The notes: generated from the sequence alone by a model not told the origin. A DNA stretch of 64,000 nt from Branchiostoma lanceolatum (GCF_035083965.1 NC_089740.1:13441052-13505051); one strand, 5' to 3'. Counted from the first letter of the stretch, positions 30,281 to 41,593 are shown. Made by a program: numbers and translations.

Positions 30281-33200
30281 GTATAACCTTATGCCATTGC
30301 GTATCTCTGCCCGAATCCGACATATGACGAAGGTGGATGCGACTTATCCATGCACCAGGATGGAGAAGTGGACAATGAGACACGTTTAGAAGGTACGGCC
30401 TTAACTAAAAGTAACGATACGTCGACCAACATGGCAGGATGTAACACAGCTGGAAATGCTAACCAAGAGGATTTCGCTGAAGATAATAGTGACATACCAG
30501 CTAGCGGACAATTCTTGAATGCATGTCCGCTCGATCCTGAAAATGGTGCACAGCGTTTAAATCAAGAAAATTGTGCACTGCCTCCGAATCCGGAGAATTT
30601 TGAACAGACTGCGAATACAGAGAATGGTGCACAGCCTCCAAATCCGGAGAATTGTGCGCAGCCTCCGAATCCGGAGAATTTGTCACGTCCTCTAAATCCG
30701 GAAAGTGTTGCACATCCTTCGAATTCGGATAAGAGTGCGCAGTCTCCAAATCCGGAAAATAGTGCACAGCCTCCGAATCCGGAAAACGGTGCACAGCCTT
30801 CAAGACCGGAGAATTTTTCACATGCTCTAAATCCGGAAAGCGATGTTCAGTCTCCGAATCCGGAGAATGGTGCACAACCTCAAAATCCGGAGGACGAGCT
30901 ACAACCGAACGTGATGTACGTGCCGAACGTTCCAAGAAAAGCAGCTTGTGGTAAGACATGCATATGTCTTTGTTTTCGTTACTTCCTTGTCAAGAATATC
31001 TCCGGTATCAAGCCTTTGTCTTCATACGCCAATTAACAGTTACTCAAGCAACTGGATATGATTTTGGAAACGGTCAGACATTTCGAGTAGCATCTACTAC
31101 TTTTCGTCAGTGACTTTTGTCTTCATAGTTGACCAACACTATAGGGGCTCTGACAACAGACTGAAATTTTATTTTATTCTCAACCTACATAAGGATCTGG
31201 TTTCTTTTATTTTGGCTTGAGTGCTGTTCTGTTTAATACAGCGATCTGTATGTAGATTATTACGGGAGTGTTCTTATTGTAAAACATTTGCAAAGACTGT
31301 TTCTGTACTATGTTCAGCAGTGTACATATATCTGTGTTTTTTTATCTCCATGAAAAAAGGCTTTTTCATGAGATACTGTTTTGCTTGCGTTTGGTGTCTG
31401 TGTGTATGTATGTGTCACCGGACGCTTAAAGTCGCCATAACTGTAGAACCTGTGCATGGATTGAAATGATTTTTGGTATGTGGGTGGGTGTCAGGTGGAG
31501 GAAGGTCAAGGTCGATTTTGGGCTTCCTGGCATGTGTGACTGGAACTGCAATGGCGTATTTGTTAAAATCTTAAATGTAGAAGAACTGAAGAGTGGATGG
31601 ACAGATCGTCATGTTCTTTGGTACACAGGTAGGTTAGACCAAGTTGTACACACTTAACTGTAAACTATGCAAATGAGACCGAATTTGCATAAGTTAGGAG
31701 GTAAATCGTTTGCATGTGTGTCGTCGGATGCTTAAAGTCAGCATAACTGTAGAACGTGTAGATGGATTGTAATGATATTTGGTATGTGGGTATGCGCTGG
31801 GAGGAGAATGGTCAAGGTCGATTTTGGGCCCCCTGGTTTGTGTCCCTGGAACTGCAATGGCCTATTTGTAAAAATGTTCTAAAGGGGTTTAACTGAAGAG
31901 AGGAACAACAGATTTTCATGTTATTTGGTACGCTGGTAGGTTGGACGGAGATGTACACACTGAAGTGCAAATCATGCGAAGTTATTGTGTTTGTGTGTGT
32001 GTGCGCGTGTGTGTATGTTTGTGTCACCGTGTTTGTATGTATGTGTCACCGGACGCTTAAAATCAGCATAACTGAAGAACGTGTGGATGGATTGAAATGA
32101 TATTTGGTATGTGGGTAGATGCTGGGAGGAGAAAGGTCAAGGTCGATTTTGGGGCCCCTGGTATGTGTCACTGGAACTGCAATGGCGTGTTTGTGAATAT
32201 TTTCAAAGGAGAATAACTGAAGAAAGGAGCGACAGATTTTCATGTTATTTGATACGCAAGTGGGTTGGGCAGAGATGTACAAACTGAAGTGGTAATTATG
32301 CAAATTTGGACTGAATTTGCATAAGTAATGAGGAATATCTACTTCTCCATTGTGGGTATGGGCTCTGAGGTCACACCTGTTGAATCCATTGGTCTCTTAT
32401 CTAGGGCGAGTATTCCCCAATTCCCAACAGCTGGTGGTTCCGCTGCCCAAAACCAAGTAGATGTAAGGGTGGTAACTCTACTAATGGTGTTGCAGAAAGT
32501 TATATGTACCTTTTGTTTCATAGTACGGATGTTATATTTAAAATGTAGGTACCTTTAGAACAGGTCAATACACCTGACAATAATTTATGCTAATGAGGAC
32601 CTAATTCACATAATTTATGCATAATCGTGTATTTCCCTAACCGTAAAAGCTGTGGCTGTCATATTTGAGATGTAGGTTCCTTCAGGAAAGGTTAACACAC
32701 TTGTCCATGAATTATGCTAATGAGGACCTCATTTGCATATTTTATGCGTAGATGTGTATATCTCCTACCGTAAAGGAGATGTCATATTTGAGATGTTGGT
32801 ACCATTAGGAAAGGTAAAAAAGCCTGGCCATAAATTATGCTAATGAGGGCATCATTTGCATAATTTAGGCATATCCCTTGCCGTAAAGGCTACGGATGTC
32901 ATATTTCAGATGTAGGTAATTTTAGGAAAGGTGAACACACATGGCCATAAATTATGCTAATGAATATCTTTTGCATAATTTATTCATAAATGTGTATTTT
33001 CCTTACCGTTAAAGCTACAGATGTCATATTTTAGATGTAGGCACTTTTAGGGAAGGTGAATACACCTGTCCATAAAATATGCTGATGCGGACCTCATTTG
33101 TATAATTTAGGTATAACCTTGTATTTCCCTTACTGTAAAGGCTACGGATTTCATATTTGACATGTAGGTACCTTTATGAAAGGTCAGAAATGAGGAGTTT

Positions 33201-35711
33201 TTGCATAATATATGCATAACCCTTACTTTAAAAGCTACTGATGATATATTTCAGCTGAACACATCTGACCATGCTAATACAGACCTTGTTTGCATAATTT
33301 ATGCAGAAACTTCAGGATTCCCTTACACTACAGTAAATGCTAAGGGCGTCATATTTGAGGTGTAGGTAACGGGAGGGGAATATCCTGCATTTTCCCGAAA
33401 ATGTTGCCTTTCTAGGTTCTATTACGTGGATACCCTCTGGTACACAAAACAAAACAACCAGCGGCAACAACAAATAACTAGGGAAAATAAACACATCTCA
33501 TATAAAAACAAATTTCATGGAGATTTTGGGTCTTCGGACTCTTGTTTCAGTTTTGTTCATTGCCAACGCCTTAAAATTGTTATTATTTACGGCAGGGTTT
33601 ACAAGTCGGCGCGTGTGCATTGTTGTTGTGGGATCTGCCTTCTGTACATTCTTGATCATCGGCTGCATCTTTGCTGGGTTGTACTTTAAGCCCACCGCCC
33701 AGACTGTTCAAAAGGTTAGCCCACGATTTGTCTCGCTTAGTCGCACAGCTTTATTTTCTTGATCTGAAACAAATCATTATATTCCCCTTCCAGTGGGAAG
33801 GGGGATATACTGTTTTTGCTTGCCTGTTCTTCCTCTTCTTCTTCTTTTTTTCTTTCTTCTGTCAAAAACCAAGTAGATGTGAGGTGGAAGCTCTACTAAT
33901 GGTATTACAGAAATTATATGTACCTTATGTTACATGGTACGGATGTTATATTTGAGATGTAGGTACATATAGGAAAGGTGAATACACCTAACAATAAATT
34001 ATGCTAATGAGGACCTAATTTGCATACTCTATGCATAAACTTGCATTTCCCTTACCGTAAAAGCTGCAGATGTCGTATTTGAGATGTAGGTACCTTTAGG
34101 AAAGGTGATTACACCTAGCCATGAATTATGCTAATGAGGACCTCATTTGCATAATCGATGCATAAACTTGTATTTCCCTCACCGTAAAAACTGCGGATGC
34201 CATCTTTAAGATGTAGGTACCTTTAGGAAAGGTGAACACACATGGCCATGAAATATGCTAATGAGGACCTCATTTGCATAATTTATGCATAAACTTGTAT
34301 TTCCCTTACCGTAAAAGCTGCGGATGTCATCTTGAAGAATAGGTACATTTAGGGAAGGTGAAAGCACCTGGACATAAATTATGCTAATAAGGACCTCATT
34401 TGCATAAATTATGCAGAAACTTGTATTTCCCTTACCGTAAAAGCTGCAGATGTCATATTTGAGATGTAGGTACTTTTAGGAAAGGTGAACACACATGTCC
34501 ATGAATTATGCTAATGAGGACCTCATTTGCATGATTTATGCATAAACTCGTATTTTCCTTATCGTAAAAGTTACGGATGTCATATCTGAGATGTAGGTAC
34601 CATTAGGAAAGGTCAGAAAACCTGGCCATGAATTATGTTAATGAGGGCCTCGTTTGCATACTTTATGCAGAAACTTCATAATACCCTTACAGTCAATGCT
34701 AAGGATGTCATATTTGAGGTGTGGGTAATGGGAGGGGAATATCCTGCATTTTCTCAGACTTTTCTCTTTTTCATTGACATGGAAGTGGTGGTATGTCACA
34801 AACTTTAGGGGAATCATATATCTAAATCTCCAAAAATGGTGTTACCTTCAGAGAGGAAGTGAAGCCTAACATTAGATCTAGATCTTGTGAACAAGTATCA
34901 TGATTCGCGGGAGAAGCCACCTGTTGTCAAGTGTCTGTCATGGCAATGTTTTGTCGTTATATGCATGAAACGTTTGGCGAGAACTTTCAAATAAACTGTG
35001 TTCATTTAGCCAAATCGAGTTAAAGAACAATGCCTTCAATTCCTGTCTTCTTCCGTATTGATCGTTTGACAGCGATCTGGATTTATTTCTGGCTATCTCA
35101 TTTCTCATTCCTGGTTACTTGACGTAGCGTGGACTGGACTATTGACGTAGCGTGCGTAGTCCAGTGGTTAGCGATCTTGCCTCTGGAACTAGAAGCCCCG
35201 GGTTCGATCCCGGCTGTGTTGCTCACCCAACATGCACGCTACCGGAAAAGATCGCAGTCCTTAGGACGGGACGTTAAGCCGTGGTCCACTGTTCATTGTG
35301 CTATTCGAAAAGAGCTAGGGGAATTTCCCCTGTACAATGAACCTGTAAATACTGTACATAGCGTCTGTCTTCTCTGTCACCACCAGTGGAAGATTAGCTC
35401 TTCAGTGAGCTAAAACTGGATCGAGATTACTTTCCTTTCTTTCACTTACAGAATCGCCGCTGCCTCCTGATACGGAGAAACTGAACAGCGACAAGCAGCC
35501 GGATCATTTGGTACAGCCTCAGTCCAACCCGGGTTCACTAGCCCTTAGTTTCTTTGGGCGCACAAACTGCTTTTCCGACTGTTCTGAAATCCACACAGCA
35601 TTGGCAATGTTCACTGATGTGTCTAGTGATGTAGTGCACGATATAATGCAGCATGCATTGGGTAGTCGTATTGATGTCATTGATGTCAATGCGTTTTCTT
35701 TGAATCTGTAA
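30119..35711 (+). CDS. Predicted three-exon gene with NPENGAQPP repeats
   Basis: Predicted exons 30119-30280, 30359-30950 and 35452-35711, 337 codons plus stop if joined. All junctions are GT-AG and phase-compatible (0 then 1). The middle exon encodes fourteen imperfect 9-residue repeats around NPENGAQPP; the last exon encodes a non-repetitive tail ending DVNAFSLNL. No signal peptide, transmembrane segment or known domain was seen. A coding block conserved mainly by synonymous change exists at 20718-20797, which supports the last exon as real. The 4.5-kb second intron holds three tandem-repeat arrays and a SINE. Function unknown; the repeats suggest a flexible, hydrophilic region. Confidence 0.6.
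30359..30950 (+). CDS. NPEN-repeat gene, predicted exon 2 (repeat exon)
   Basis: Follows ccatgcaccag; begins DGEVDNETRLEG and ends AAC plus G before GTAAGA, a strong donor. From about 30535 it encodes 14 units of 9 residues (27 bp): NPENGAQPP, NPENCAQPP, NPENLSRPL, NPESVAHPS and variants. The repeat is also open on the minus strand, as expected of a 27-bp periodicity. Confidence 0.65.
31400..32335 (+). repeat. Three tandem copies of a ~315-bp repeat
   Basis: Unit starts near 31413, 31722 and 32047 (caccggacgcttaaagtc and variants), sharing catggattgaaatgat, tttggtatgtgggt, aaggtcaaggtcgattttg and tggaactgcaatggc. Each ends close to atgcaaatgag...tttgcataag. A single partial copy lies at 36912-37000. 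Confidence 0.85.
32560..33400 (+). repeat. Tandem array of ~122-bp units with octamer dyads (part 1)
   Basis: About six units; aaattatgctaatgaggac recurs near 32585, 32711, 32833, 32951 and 33076. Each unit contains TATGCTAATGAGG followed by ACCTCATTTGCATA, an inverted repeat holding ATTTGCAT (the POU octamer ATGCAAAT reversed), then ttcccttaccgtaaaagct and gatgtcatatttgagatgt. Confidence 0.9.
33517..33762 (+). CDS. Unsupported small membrane-like frame between repeat arrays
   Basis: 81 codons with two hydrophobic stretches (LVSVLFIANALKLLLFTAG and VCIVVVGSAFCTFLIIGCIF). It lies in the unique DNA that splits the octamer array, within the second intron of the repeat-protein gene. No family match and no splice support; it may be chance. 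Confidence 0.15.
   Translation: MEILGLRTLVSVLFIANALKLLLFTAGFTSRRVCIVVVGSAFCTFLIIGCIFAGLYFKPTAQTVQKVSPRFVSLSRTALFS
33880..34740 (+). repeat. Tandem array of ~122-bp units with octamer dyads (part 2)
   Basis: About seven units, cores near 33997, 34123, 34252, 34374, 34501 and 34627. They are cleaner than part 1 and carry the same atgctaatgaggacctcatt core. Parts 1 and 2 are separated by about 480 bp of unrelated sequence. Confidence 0.9.
35147..35420 (+). repeat. tRNA-derived SINE
   Basis: A box TAGTCCAGTGGTTAGCGA and a perfect B box GGGTTCGATCCC (about 35200-35211) at tRNA-like spacing, followed by a non-tRNA body. The 3' part (gagctaggggaatttccc, ctgtacatagcgtctgtctt) recurs on the minus strand at 40385-40520. 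It sits just upstream of the last exon of the repeat-protein gene. It is not a tRNA gene because no paired acceptor stem is present. Confidence 0.8.
35452..35711 (+). CDS. NPEN-repeat gene, predicted last exon
   Basis: Acceptor tttcacttacag ends at 35451; the exon begins in phase 1 to complete a Glu codon from exon 2 and runs to TAA at 35709-35711 (86 full codons). It contains TNCFSDCSEIHTALAMFTDV, conserved in the paralogous fragment at 20718. Confidence 0.6.
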
Positions 35712-35999
35712 AATTTCAAAAGTGATAACTTTCATGATAGATCCTTGTAGAGGACTCATAGACAAACAATATAATCAACGAGAAATGTTATAGTTGCAGC
35801 TATAGCTGGCATATCATCACAATGTTGATCACGACATGTCTTCTGAGATACACACACAAGACATGAGCAGATAAATCAATGCTACCCCGTTCATTAAGTG
35901 CGCACTGATTCATCCACTTGAGATCTTCATAGTCTGAATTGAACTATCCTGTGTGCAAACCATGTTAGACACCGTACCTAACGTTAATTAAATTCATGA

Positions 36000-36830
36000 A
36001 ACTTGATATATGCCAGAAGTTCATTTGTCTATGAATATGGAATCACCCTGTCTTAAACTCGAGCCTTTCGTTATGTATTGTACACAAGGAAGTTTGCCAT
36101 GTCAGCTGCGGCATGTGGTTATGCCACAATAAAGTGGAATAGACTGATATATGCAGTCCTTGCTTCTTTGTCGTTTTTTCTCTCTCCTTTTCATAGCATA
36201 GCTAGTTACCTTCATGGGTTGTTTCATAACATAGACCAACTACATTGTGTGCCATATTCTGCAGTATCATAACCAACCGGTCGGAGAGGTTTCTGGAAAA
36301 ATTACCGTCTACTAAAATGGACACATCACCAAAGGGATTAGAAAATCGCCACGGTAGGTGAATGTTGACTATAGACAGGAATATAAATGCAAGTAAGTAC
36401 GTTGCATTCCATGGATTCAGACAGAATTGCGCGCATGCGACTTGATGAGAACACATGTACACCATTACACGTGTGTTAACAGATATATTGGTGAGAACAT
36501 AGGCAGTACATGAAAAGTTTGCAACGCTGTGTATCGACTTTGATGCAGGGATGAATAAAGTAGCAATTTTCAATTCTCACCTTGACTTGCACGTAGGAAA
36601 GATCGGCTTATTAACGGTATCCCCTTTCAAAGTAGTGCAAGATGTTTATGACCTGCGTAAAAGCCTTGTATGTCTGTTACCAACCAAATCGAATCATCAA
36701 AATGCCACAGTCATGACAAATGAGATTCGTTGATGACTACAATACATACTTTTGACAGAGAAGTCTGCTGAGTGTTTTGTCAACTTTCATAAAGGAATAA
36801 AATGAGTGAAAATTTCAATTCTTGCAGGTT
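36000..36830. repeat. Segmental duplicate (copy B) of 19.5-20.45 kb
   Basis: Begins 300 bp downstream of the repeat-protein gene's stop. It shares the same ordered blocks as copy A (gccacaataaagtggaatag, cttgacttgcacgtaggaaa, cggcttattaac, atcatcaaaatgccacagtc). cacaataaag in both copies could include a polyadenylation signal (AATAAA). Confidence 0.75.
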
Positions 36831-36911
36831 TGAAAGGTCAGCACATTAACGATACTGAGATTCTCATGTAACTTACAAGTGGCTTGTATACGTACATATA
36901 TTATATTAGCA

Positions 36912-37000
36912 AAATGTTTGGTCTGTGGGTGGGTGTTGGGAACACAAAGGTCAAGGTCAATTTTTGACCCCCTGGTATGTGACCTTGTTACTGCAGCAGA
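36912..37000 (+). repeat. Partial copy of the ~315-bp repeat
   Basis: gtctgtgggtgggtgttggg, aaggtcaaggtcaattttt and ccccctggtatgtgacctt match the central part of the units at 31.4-32.3 kb. Confidence 0.7.
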
Positions 37001-37009
37001 ACTTCCGTT

Positions 37010-37976
37010 TTTTTCATCTTTTGACCTGGATGTGCTATGATCTTGATTTGGGGGGGGGGGGGTGTCAGCTGAGCATGAGAGGGGAAACAGAAAGGTTTTG
37101 ATGGAAGTGATTGACAGCTGTGATGAGATCACTACTAGCATAGACTTGATATGACCAGCTGACCCGATCAGACAGCCATGGAAATACTGTATAGGTCAAC
37201 GGAATTTAGAGCTCTCACGTACAGAAGTAAACGCATGCAAACCTTTCAAAGTGCCTCTGTTTAAAACAACATGTTTTACGAAAAGTAATATATAATTATG
37301 TACATAATCTTATCCCATTGAAATTAAGTGCATGTACTATATATTTCTGCATTGTAGTTTTGTTTAGATTGATTGACAGTGAATTGCACATTTATCTATG
37401 TCGAAATCGAAAGGTATCACAAAATTCCAGGTGACCAGATTTAGAGGTTTTGCTCATGCTCTCCGAATGAGATTGAAGATGAACATTACATTTTCATGGA
37501 TTGGTCACAATACTATAATAAATGCTGACAGCTGCTTGCTCAAAACAATTTAATACATTTAAGGAGATATCCCTTACTGTGTATAAATAAGTAAATACAC
37601 CAAAAGTATTCTTACACCATAAACCAATATAGTATATATTATACTTTAAAATTAGCATGTTGATTTATCTATATACTTGTACGTACTAGGTAAATCCATT
37701 TTGTATCAACTTGTTTGCTTGTAGGTATGTATAGTTGTAGGAGACCTTTTGAAAGTTGCCGCACTTTTGCTGTGTCAATAAAGATTGTTGTATAATACCT
37801 GGATACTCATCAAGACACTGTCTGGTTTTTAAGTCATAATGCCTGTTGGGTATTCGAATTCCTTTAAGAAATTGTCACATGATTGTCTTCAAGACGATTG
37901 TCTTCGACTATAAGGTTGCCTTTAAAGATTTTAACCTTAGTCAGTTATTATCTATCTCTTTTTATCTATAGCACCT
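37010..37976. other. No supported gene
   Basis: AT-rich, with a G homopolymer at 37050-37062. cacaataaagattg-like text at 37775 (gtcaataaagattgttg) could be a polyadenylation signal of an unseen transcript. Nothing else recognised. Confidence 0.3.
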
Positions 37977-37979
37977 TTA

Positions 37980-38965
37980 GGCCACACCATTTCTCGGATA
38001 TGACAATACGCCTTTAAGCTGGAATATGATATAGAAAAATTGGTGGGGAATAATATATTTTCACCATCACGATTTTGTCCCCAAAATAATTTTTTGACTG
38101 TATCTAGAGTTGAACTCCAGTACTCCAGTATTTGTCATCAGGAATAAACAATCCACTGCTTCTGTGACGTCACGTTATGCAGATGGAACACATGACTCGG
38201 AGAGCAGTGGATCATATTTAGTTTCAGAGAAAGTCTTTGGCGCCCCCCTTGTCTCTGTTGAGGGATGGCAGATTGAAAGAAGTTGTGGTTTGCTCATTCC
38301 TTGACAAAGACAGTAAAAAAACAGTCAAAACTTGAGAAAAGTCCAATTTTTCGTGTTGGCAATTATAATTCAGCTCTGATCCGGATGAATTTTCAAGTTA
38401 CTACTTGGAGGTTATCTAGTACATAGCAGCCGCACGCTCTGGACAGCTCCTGGGTACAATTAGAAGGTGACTGGGAGACACTGTTTTGAATCTGAGGAAA
38501 GGCATCCTGGTTGGAGCTGCCGTCGCCTTTCGGAAGGGACGTACAGTGTAAAATGGGGGTTCTGTGATTGAGGAGGTTCCTAGTGCCGAGAGCATGTTAA
38601 AAGGCACTACAACAGCCGCATTAGTCAGATGGGTATATGGCATTATATATTCCCCAGCCAGTTGGTACCCATCTTGAGTAATTAGGCCATTGTAATGTGC
38701 TTGAGGCACCTCCTCAAACACGGGACCCCCATTTTAGGCCACACCTATTCAATACGTTGGTTAACAGAATTTTTTTAAAGATGCTAGATTGGAAAATCAA
38801 CATGAAAACAGAATCTGAGGTAAGTCTGTACTTTGGTGCATACAGTTTCAGGGAGTGAACAGGGTCAGGTGCAAGTTTTCACCCCAGCCTTCTGTTTTAA
38901 AGATGTTCTCATTCTAGAATTTTACCCAAAAAATCTGGTAACCAAGAAATTAAATTGGTGTGGCC
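37980..38965. mobile_element. Harbinger-like non-autonomous element, TTA-flanked
   Basis: Begins GGCCACACCA and ends TGGTGTGGCC, flanked by TTA at 37977-37979 and 38966-38968; a TWA target duplication is the PIF/Harbinger hallmark. It is 986 bp and contains a SINE-like segment (38410-38745). No transposase frame. A shorter relative occurs at 50276-50513. Confidence 0.65.
38410..38745 (-). repeat. SINE-like repeat inside the TTA element
   Basis: Minus strand reads ...tgactaatgcggctgttgta...ggaagg-type words; the segment cacctcctcaaacacgggac (38706-38725) recurs as gacctcctcaagcacgggac at 61271-61290, so this is an interspersed repeat. Ends not defined. Confidence 0.5.
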
Positions 38966-39038
38966 TTACGTCTTCCAAAAGACTGTGCAGCTCCAGCTAG
39001 GATACCCTTCCGGGATTCTATGATTATGAATATTGTGC

Positions 39039-39203
39039 TTAATCCCCGTGCATGGCCATGGCCTTGGCAATGAGCCTGTCTGTCATCGGGGCTGACTTCT
39101 TCAGAGCCTTCCTCTCCAGCAGCAGATTTCTGGCCAGCCGGTGGTGACGCTTCTCGGATGACTTGATGGCAGCGTGGATCAAGAACAGGTTGAACAGGTC
39201 ACG
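39039..39203 (-). CDS. TTC38: TTC38-like, last coding exon
   Basis: After ttattcacag the exon reads RDLFNLFLIHAAIKSSEKRH and ends AMAMHGD with TAA at 39039-39041. Human TTC38 ends in a closely similar way. This exon is intact. Confidence 0.8.
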   Translation of the reverse strand, partial: RDLFNLFLIHAAIKSSEKRHHRLARNLLLERKALKKSAPMTDRLIAKAMAMHGD

Positions 39204-39643
39204 CTGTGAATAAGGGAATGAATGAATGGATGGATGAAAATAATAAAAATACTGTCATTCTTGTTTCTTTCACTGTAATTTTATGTTCACTGTTTTCATG
39301 GTCAACGCTGTACCGTGAACTTATTATCACCGTGAAAAACCCTTTTGGTATTATTTATGGATTTCCTTCACACATACATCACTGTAAATCACTTGCTGCT
39401 ACCGTGAAGTTTAGGTTCAGTGAAAATGTCAATTTTCCTTACACTGTGAAATTTTGATACCGTGAAGGTAAATTGAATTACAGTATTGAAAACATTGAAA
39501 ATAAATGAATGTTAATGCAAGCAATCAATCAATATTTCATTGTTCACACTCACCAAGTAAGTTGAAGTTATCTCTTACTACCTGAAAGAAGTATTGCTTC
39601 ATAAGAATAGCAGTGAGTAAGTGATCCCTGCAAATAAACTGAC

Positions 39644-39800
39644 CTGTGCATTGCTGCCTCCTATCGTGACCACCTGGTACCGCACTGGAGCCAGGAGGTC
39701 CACAGCTTTGGCAAAGTCGCCTTTGTCGTAGGCAAGAAACGCCTCGCACATCGCGACACCGAACTTCTTAGCAATGTCCGACTGCGTGCCCTGGTGCTCA
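39644..39800 (-). CDS. TTC38: TTC38-like exon
   Basis: Between acceptor ttttacag and donor CAG|GTCAGT; encodes FGVAMCEAFLAYDKGDF and VRYQVVTIGGSNAQ, matching the conserved IGGSNAQ block that precedes RDxFN in TTC38. Confidence 0.8.
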
Positions 39801-40011
39801 CTGTAAAATATTGTCAGCTGTAGAATTTACCTGTTAGATTTATTCAATTTATTTCTGTCATGCACCCAGATTTTGTGCCCTTAGGAAAAGACTGAGCGGA
39901 TGCTGTCTGAAACGTCTGACTGTTTCAAAATTGTAACCAGACTTGCTTGACTATATTTGGCATATCTTATTACCTGGATGTGTAACCTTCATCAACAAAA
40001 CAAATAAATAC

Positions 40012-40177
40012 CTGACAAAGCTCTTCAGAGCGTTGACGAGCTTCTTGGCGGCCTCGTCCTGCTTGGCTCCGAGACACGACATCAGGACATGAAGGTCGTT
40101 AAAGATCAGGATGTGATCGTCCGCGTGAGGTCGGCAGGTCTCGTACAAGTCCTCCCACCTGCTGCCAACATCAACAC
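40012..40177 (-). CDS. TTC38: TTC38-like exon
   Basis: After ctgcccag, encodes GSRWEDLYETCRPHADDHIL and IFNDLHVLMSCLGA, donor CAG|GTATTT. Matches the RWxDL...DHxLxFNDxHFLM region of TTC38. Confidence 0.8.
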
Positions 40178-40384
40178 CTGGGCAGGTAGGAGGAAAAGTG
40201 AAAGTTGCTCTTCACACCTGGGCAGTGAATGTGAAATAGGGAATAAGAAATAAGACTTCTTGAAGGGAAAGGATGGAATACGTCAGATATCATACAGATG
40301 TTCCCATGTGCACCTTCTGCCTGACATCTAGTACCAGGCAGGGGAAAGTAGAAGTTACAGTTTCCATTCACACCTGGGCAGAAA

Positions 40385-40745
40385 GTGAAAGTGATCTTGA
40401 ACCAGTTGAGCTCACTGAAGAGCTCATTTTCCACTGGAAATGACAAAGAAGACAGACGCTATGTACAGTATTTGCAGGTTCTTTGTACCAGGGAAATTCT
40501 CCTAGCTCTTTTTGACACGTACAATGAATATAGCCTCTACCAGGCCCCCGTCCTATCGCTGGCAAAATAGTAGAAATCGGCCAAGGTACTCCGCTATACA
40601 GGGTAGTCCGCTATCACTGTCCGCTTCACTGTATAGCGGACCTACCCTGTATTATAAGCGGAGTACCTCGGCCGATTTCTACTATTTTGCCAGCGATAGG
40701 ACGGGGGCCTGGTAGAGGCTACAATGAACAGTCGACCACAGCTTA
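40385..40745 (-). repeat. SINE remnant split by a MITE
   Basis: 40385-40530 (minus) matches the 3' half of the SINE at 35147; 40722-40745 continues it (acaatgaacagtcgaccaca, compare the complement of ggtccactgttcattgtgc). The MITE at 40531-40721 inserted between them, which dates the MITE as younger than the SINE. Confidence 0.7.
40531..40721. mobile_element. Long-palindrome MITE, 9-bp target duplication
   Basis: 191 bp, starting TAGCCTCTACCAGGC and ending GCCTGGTAGAGGCTA; nearly the whole element folds on itself. Flanks caatgaAta (40522-40530) and caatgaAca (40722-40730) match at 8 of 9 positions. The relatives at 48751-48971 and 52036-52107 share the ends and agtagaaat core. Confidence 0.85.
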
Positions 40746-40954
40746 AAAAAAAACAATCATGAGGGAAAGAAATGGATGGAAATAAGATGCAACACTTGAA
40801 GACCACTTGCGACAGTTCCACATAATGCAAGTGTGGATAAGATTATGTATATGTATATGTTGTGTAATATGTGAAACCTGTAAACCCTGCATCAATTCAG
40901 CTCTAGAAAGGCTGCCATTGCGGGTAATTTCTGACCAATAAAACCACTCTTTTT

Positions 40955-41035
40955 AAGACCAGGATATGATCGTCGGCGTGAGGATGACAGGTCTGCCGAC
41001 ATCAACATCTGCGTAGGTAGGAGGAAAAGGAAAAG
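40955..41035 (-). pseudogene. Partial duplicate of TTC38-like exon 40012-40177
   Basis: gatatgatcgtcggcgtgag and tgccgacatcaacatctgcg followed by taggtaggaggaaaag reproduce the acceptor side of the real exon and its flanking intron, with an internal deletion. Confidence 0.7.
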
Positions 41036-41281
41036 TGACCTCGAACCACAATGAACAGTAGATCACAGCCTGTCCCCAGGGAAAGATATGGATGGACTGT
41101 AGGTTTCAAAAGCATGTCGCCGGAACGTAAGCACGACCTTGCGTTGAAGGTCGTGTTCGCGTATTCAAAGTTAATATCTCGCATATAGGTTCATTTAGTT
41201 GTGTCCAAAGACGGCTGTTACTTCTATACAACATTGAACAAAGAGAACAAAAGAGATTCGGAAGTTATAATAGGTTTAAAT

Positions 41282-41538
41282 TAGTGCTGGGTACCGGTAC
41301 TGTGTGCCGGTACTGTACCGTAAAAATTTATTAGGTACAGGTCAAAAATACCAGATCATGAAGTACCATTACTGTAAATTTACACCAAGTATGTGCTTAT
41401 TTTGTGACTGATCTCCTGACCCCATTGCCTCATGCAACACCAAACTGACACCTTGGAACAGCGTAACTAATACAGACCTGTACCTAAACCTCTGTACCGG
41501 TACCTGTACCTGATGTTACGTTTAGGTACGCAGCACTA
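41282..41538. mobile_element. hAT-type MITE, 8-bp target duplication
   Basis: 257 bp with ends TAGTGCTGGGTACC and GGTACGCAGCACTA and a perfect 8-bp duplication GTTTAAAT at 41274-41281 and 41539-41546. Eight-base duplications and TAGTG-like ends are characteristic of hAT transposons. Interior rich in GGTACCGGTAC words; no coding capacity. Confidence 0.85.
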
Positions 41539-41593
41539 GTTTAAATAGTAGGCAAATACGAAGTTATTTACGTTCCGACAATGTGCTGGCTTC

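Noticed and set aside
30501-30959. 152-codon minus-strand frame opposite the NPEN repeats
   Set aside because: Antisense shadow of a 27-bp periodic coding repeat; the plus frame has exon structure and a conserved partner exon.
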